Position numbers and translations under genes: made by a program. A stretch of 64,000 bases of DNA from CAWKEY01 sp963848675 (GTDB taxonomy: Bacteria; Pseudomonadota; Gammaproteobacteria; Methylococcales; Methylomonadaceae), in contig CAWKEY010000030.1 in assembly GCA_963848675.1 (NCBI GenBank), forward strand, positions 1 through 64,000, given 5' to 3'. Shown here piece by piece: positions 61,128 to 64,000 of this stretch. Below the pieces are notes generated by a model that did no database searches, was not told the DNA's origin, and saw nothing but the letters and a program-made list of their open reading frames with translations. Numbering within the stretch: position 1 is the stretch's first letter; the number at the start of each line of letters is the position of its first letter.

Positions 61128-62474
61128 GTGAACATTGAGCCTTTAGATACCATTGCAGCCATTGCAACGCCGCCAGGGAATGGCGGTGTCGGTATCATCC
61201 GCATTTCAGGCGCGCTCGTTTCCGAAATAGCCAGCCAAATCCTCAATAAACCCCTGCAACCCAGAATGGCGCTATTTTCAGCGTTCATTGACGGCGATAG
61301 ATCAGTCATTGATTCCGGCATTGCCCTCTATTTTCCTGCCCCCGCCTCCTATACCGGCGAAGATGTACTCGAACTGCAAGGCCACGGAGGTGCTGTGGTC
61401 TTGGACATGTTGTTACGGCGGGTGTTATGTTTGGGTGCCCGCTTAGCCAATCCAGGGGAGTTTACCGAGCGCGCCTTTCTCAATAACAAACTCGATTTAG
61501 CTCAGGCCGAAGCTGTCGCCGATCTCATCGAAAGCAGTACCGAACAATCGGTGCGTTCAGCGCAAAAATCGATGCAGGGTGTATTCTCGCAGCAAATCAA
61601 CGAACTGGTTGCAGAGCTGACAGAGCTGAGAATTTACGTGGAAGCGGCTATCGATTTCGTCGATGAAGAAATCGATTTTTTAACTGATGGCGTGGTCGAA
61701 AACCGCATCGTCCGGCTAATGCAGCGCATTGAACAGATACAAAAAACCGCGCAACAAGGGCGCTTGCTGCGAGACGGCATGACCGTAGTATTGGCCGGTA
61801 AACCCAACGCCGGAAAATCCAGCCTGCTCAACGCCCTGGCGGGCCACGATGCCGCTATCGTTACCGACATCGCCGGAACCACACGGGATGTATTGCGCGA
61901 ACGTATTCAGCTTGACGGCATGCCTTTGCATATCATCGACACCGCCGGCTTAAGGGAAAGCGACAATGCCGTGGAAAAAGAGGGCATCCGCCGTGCGCGC
62001 GAGGAAATTAACAAAGCCGACCGGATTCTGTTGCTGCTCGACAGCCGCGAACCCGAAGCTGAAGATCTGCTGCAATACCTGCCCAAGACCATCAGCATTA
62101 CCAAAATCTACAACAAAATAGACCTCATCAATGCAGCACCCAAAATTCAGGAAACAGCAACCGGCTGCGAATTGCATATCTCGATTAAAACCGGCGCCGG
62201 TATGGAACTGCTCCGGCAACACCTGAAACAATGCATGGGTTATCAGGAACAAACCGACAATGTCTTTATTGCCCGAAGACGCCATATCGAAGCCATACGA
62301 AAAGGCCATGAGTTTGTAGCCAGCGCGTTAAATCAGTTAAACACCAGTCAAGCCGGCGAACTGATCGCTGAAGACCTCAGGCAGGCTCAATACAGCCTGT
62401 CTGAAATTACCGGCGAGTTCACTGCCGATGACTTACTGGGAAAAATTTTTTCCAGTTTTTGTATCGGAAAATAA
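61128..62474 (+). CDS. mnmE: tRNA-5-carboxymethylaminomethyl-2-thiouridine(34) synthesis GTPase MnmE
   Basis: A 448-residue MnmE starting with GTG. It has the formyl-THF-binding N-terminal domain (TIAAIATPPGNGGVGIIRISG), a helical domain and a GTPase domain with P-loop GKPNAGKSSLLN, DTAGLR and NKID motifs, and the C-terminal catalytic FCIGK. With MnmG it modifies U34 of tRNAs. It follows yidC by 9 bp. A short hairpin GCCGGG-ATGA-CCCGGC lies just after the stop (62482-62497). Confidence 0.96.
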   Translation: MNIEPLDTIAAIATPPGNGGVGIIRISGALVSEIASQILNKPLQPRMALFSAFIDGDRSVIDSGIALYFPAPASYTGEDVLELQGHGGAVVLDMLLRRVLCLGARLANPGEFTERAFLNNKLDLAQAEAVADLIESSTEQSVRSAQKSMQGVFSQQINELVAELTELRIYVEAAIDFVDEEIDFLTDGVVENRIVRLMQRIEQIQKTAQQGRLLRDGMTVVLAGKPNAGKSSLLNALAGHDAAIVTDIAGTTRDVLRERIQLDGMPLHIIDTAGLRESDNAVEKEGIRRAREEINKADRILLLLDSREPEAEDLLQYLPKTISITKIYNKIDLINAAPKIQETATGCELHISIKTGAGMELLRQHLKQCMGYQEQTDNVFIARRRHIEAIRKGHEFVASALNQLNTSQAGELIAEDLRQAQYSLSEITGEFTADDLLGKIFSSFCIGK

Positions 62475-62676
62475 CACCACGGCCGGGATGACCCGGCGCC
62501 GTCAATTTAAGATCAATTTTGTATCCAAAACCGGCTTGTTTGTTTCGATAAAATTCACCTCCATCAACCCTAACTTTTAGACCAGCGGGAGAAATCTTAA
62601 GCGTTGAAGGTTTCGTGCTGCCCTCAATATTCCTCGCCCTGCCCGGAATGACAAATAACTCTGAATAAATACGTTT
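62475..62676. repeat. Gap with dispersed repeat
   Basis: No gene. 62621-62653 hold CCCTCAATATTCCTCGCCCT and GCCCGGAATGACA, the inverse of the repeat at 26847-26875. The hairpin at 62482-62497 may act in termination. Confidence 0.5.
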
Positions 62677-64000
62677 TCAGTTAATTGGGATTTCAAGTTT
62701 TGGGCGACCCAAGTAATATCCCTGCGCCAGATCAATACCCAGGTTTCTGATCATATTAAATGTGGCCTCATCCTCAACGAACTCTGCCACAGTTATTTTC
62801 CCAAGTCCGCGCGCCACTTCCACCATCGCCTTGACAAAAATCTGATTGTCCCGGTTATTGGGCAAATCACTGATGAAGGAGCCGTCTATCTTCAAAATTT
62901 CCACGCCTAGATACTTAAGATAACCAAAGGTAGAGAAACCACTGCCAAAGTCATCCAGGCAAACTTTACAGCCTGATTGATGAATGGCTTCGATGAAACG
63001 CTGAGCATCCTTAATGTCTGAAACGGCAGCAGTTTCGGTCAGTTCGATGATTAAGCGGCTTGGTTCGACGTTCAGCTCCATCAGCAACTTCCGGATGTAT
63101 TGCGGCAATGAAGGCTCATCAAATGATCGGCCGGATATGTTGATTGCCAAGGGCGGCATATTGACGTCATTGGCCAGAAGTTCGATAGTTTTTCTAACGA
63201 CCCATCGATCAATATCAAGGATTTGTCCATTTTTCTCGGCAATTGGAATGAATTGTCCGGGCATGATCAATTGCTCTGGCTGGTTCGGATCGCGCATTCT
63301 GATCAGTACCTCGGCGTGTGTGAGTGTATTGCTGGCGGTTGTATAGACGCCCTGGAAATACAGATCAAAAAGATCTTCTTCGAGTGCCTGGGCAATCATG
63401 TTATGCCAGGTCATTCGATGCATCATCGCCTCTGAAGAGTCGCGCTTGGAATCATATACCGCCCAAGTATTCTTGCCCTGGTTTTTGGCCTGGTACATGG
63501 CGGTATCCGCGTGAGCAACCAAATCTTCGGCCGTTTCACCGTGCTCCGGAAAGACCGCCACGCCCACGCTGCTGGTGAGGCGAATGTTGGTGCCGCGAAA
63601 GCGCAGCGGGATAGACGAGATGGCGTTGACAATGCGCGCGGGAAGAGCGTTGATATCTTCCCCTGGCTGAATAATACTCAGGATAGCGAACTCATCGCCT
63701 CCCAAGCGGGCGAATATTTCAATTTGACGAATAATGCTGGAAATTTCACCGGCAGCCCGGACTAATACCGTGTCACCGGCGCTGTGTCCGAAGGTATCAT
63801 TGATATACTTAAAGTCATCGAGATCGAAATAAAGCAATGCAAACTTACCACGGCTACGCAGGCAACTAGCGATAAGATTTTCCAGCTGCTCCTGAAAACG
63901 GTGCCGGTTATACAAGCCGGTCAAAGGATCTCGCTCAGCCAGGTAGAGAAGTTGTTGGGCGGTATGCCGCTCTTGGGTAATGTCTTCATATATCCACAGT
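62677..64000 (-). CDS. GGDEF-EAL c-di-GMP turnover protein, 5' end outside window
   Basis: Partial gene; the open frame runs past the window end, with a PAS/PAC-like tail (DITQERHTAQQLLYLAERDPLTGLYNRH) at the edge. The GGDEF domain has an intact LGGDEFAIL motif (active cyclase signature). The EAL domain keeps the metal-binding residues: ExLxR as EVLIR, IELTETA, CLDDFGSGFSTFGYLKYL, EILKIDGSFI, AEFVEDE and AQGYYLGRP. Both domains may be active. It would link an environmental signal sensed by the upstream PAS part to c-di-GMP, which controls pili and biofilm. Confidence 0.92.
   Translation of the reverse strand, partial: LWIYEDITQERHTAQQLLYLAERDPLTGLYNRHRFQEQLENLIASCLRSRGKFALLYFDLDDFKYINDTFGHSAGDTVLVRAAGEISSIIRQIEIFARLGGDEFAILSIIQPGEDINALPARIVNAISSIPLRFRGTNIRLTSSVGVAVFPEHGETAEDLVAHADTAMYQAKNQGKNTWAVYDSKRDSSEAMMHRMTWHNMIAQALEEDLFDLYFQGVYTTASNTLTHAEVLIRMRDPNQPEQLIMPGQFIPIAEKNGQILDIDRWVVRKTIELLANDVNMPPLAINISGRSFDEPSLPQYIRKLLMELNVEPSRLIIELTETAAVSDIKDAQRFIEAIHQSGCKVCLDDFGSGFSTFGYLKYLGVEILKIDGSFISDLPNNRDNQIFVKAMVEVARGLGKITVAEFVEDEATFNMIRNLGIDLAQGYYLGRPKLEIPIN

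Noticed and set aside
1..64000. tRNA, rRNA, tmRNA or RNase P RNA genes
   Set aside because: No cloverleaf with a TTCRANNC loop or conserved rRNA segment was noticed by eye; a covariance-model search would be needed to exclude them.

Overview
The window comes from a Gammaproteobacterium. The inference rests on the divergent origin-type gene block (dnaA-dnaN-recF-gyrB against rpmH-rnpA-yidD-yidC-mnmE), a RelA with a degenerate hydrolase domain, and a Pseudomonas-like set of minor pseudopilins with PilY1. A complete soluble NAD-linked formate dehydrogenase operon and an AmmeMemoRadiSam locus would fit a methanotroph of the Methylococcales, but no methane oxidation gene is present, so that placement is inference.

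Layout. 0-4.6 kb: a BrnT-type toxin with a helix-turn-helix partner, an IS1634-family transposase, and a complete IS1595-family insertion sequence (3363-4413) with an 8-bp target duplication. 4.6-12.1 kb: a leftward type IV pilus cluster, fimT-pilV-pilW-pilX-pilY1-pilE. 12.2-14.1 kb: three small coiled-coil proteins with a C-terminal membrane segment; two are recent duplicates differing in the number of 21-bp heptad repeats, and the leader of one carries a palindromic MITE. 14.6-31.6 kb: mostly single housekeeping or metabolic genes (comEA, ugd, relA, polA, a secreted serine protease, an FAD oxidoreductase, msrA, an SRPBCC protein, a truncated LOV protein, a fatty acid hydroxylase-type enzyme, amrA/amrB/amrS, a YaiL-like protein). 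A 183-bp MITE at 26628-26810 shares ends and target-duplication length with the IS1595 element.

31.6-39.0 kb: a regulator (DNA-binding domain fused to a substrate-binding-like domain) divergent from fdsG-fdsB-fdsA-fdhD-fdsD. FdsG/FdsB form the NADH-generating diaphorase part, FdsA the molybdenum subunit, FdhD the cofactor sulfurtransferase and FdsD a small accessory subunit. Two nearly identical palindromes lie in the intergenic region and are candidate operators. fdsA has a one-base frameshift immediately after its active-site motif. 39.2-52.0 kb: a decaying accessory region with an IS982 element, gene fragments, a Phd/PIN toxin-antitoxin pair with a clear operator, and a type I restriction-modification locus. 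There hsdM is split by an IS5-family and an IS630-family element and hsdR carries a one-base frameshift. Removing both IS elements and one copy of each target duplication restores an uninterrupted 758-codon hsdM.

52.3-64 kb: the chromosomal origin neighbourhood. Two perfect parS sequences (TGTTCCACGTGGAACA) lie inside the 3' end of recF, so the chromosome-partition centre is in the window. The window ends inside a GGDEF-EAL c-di-GMP protein. Several dispersed short repeat families occur in the gaps. No rRNA, tRNA or CRISPR array was recognised.
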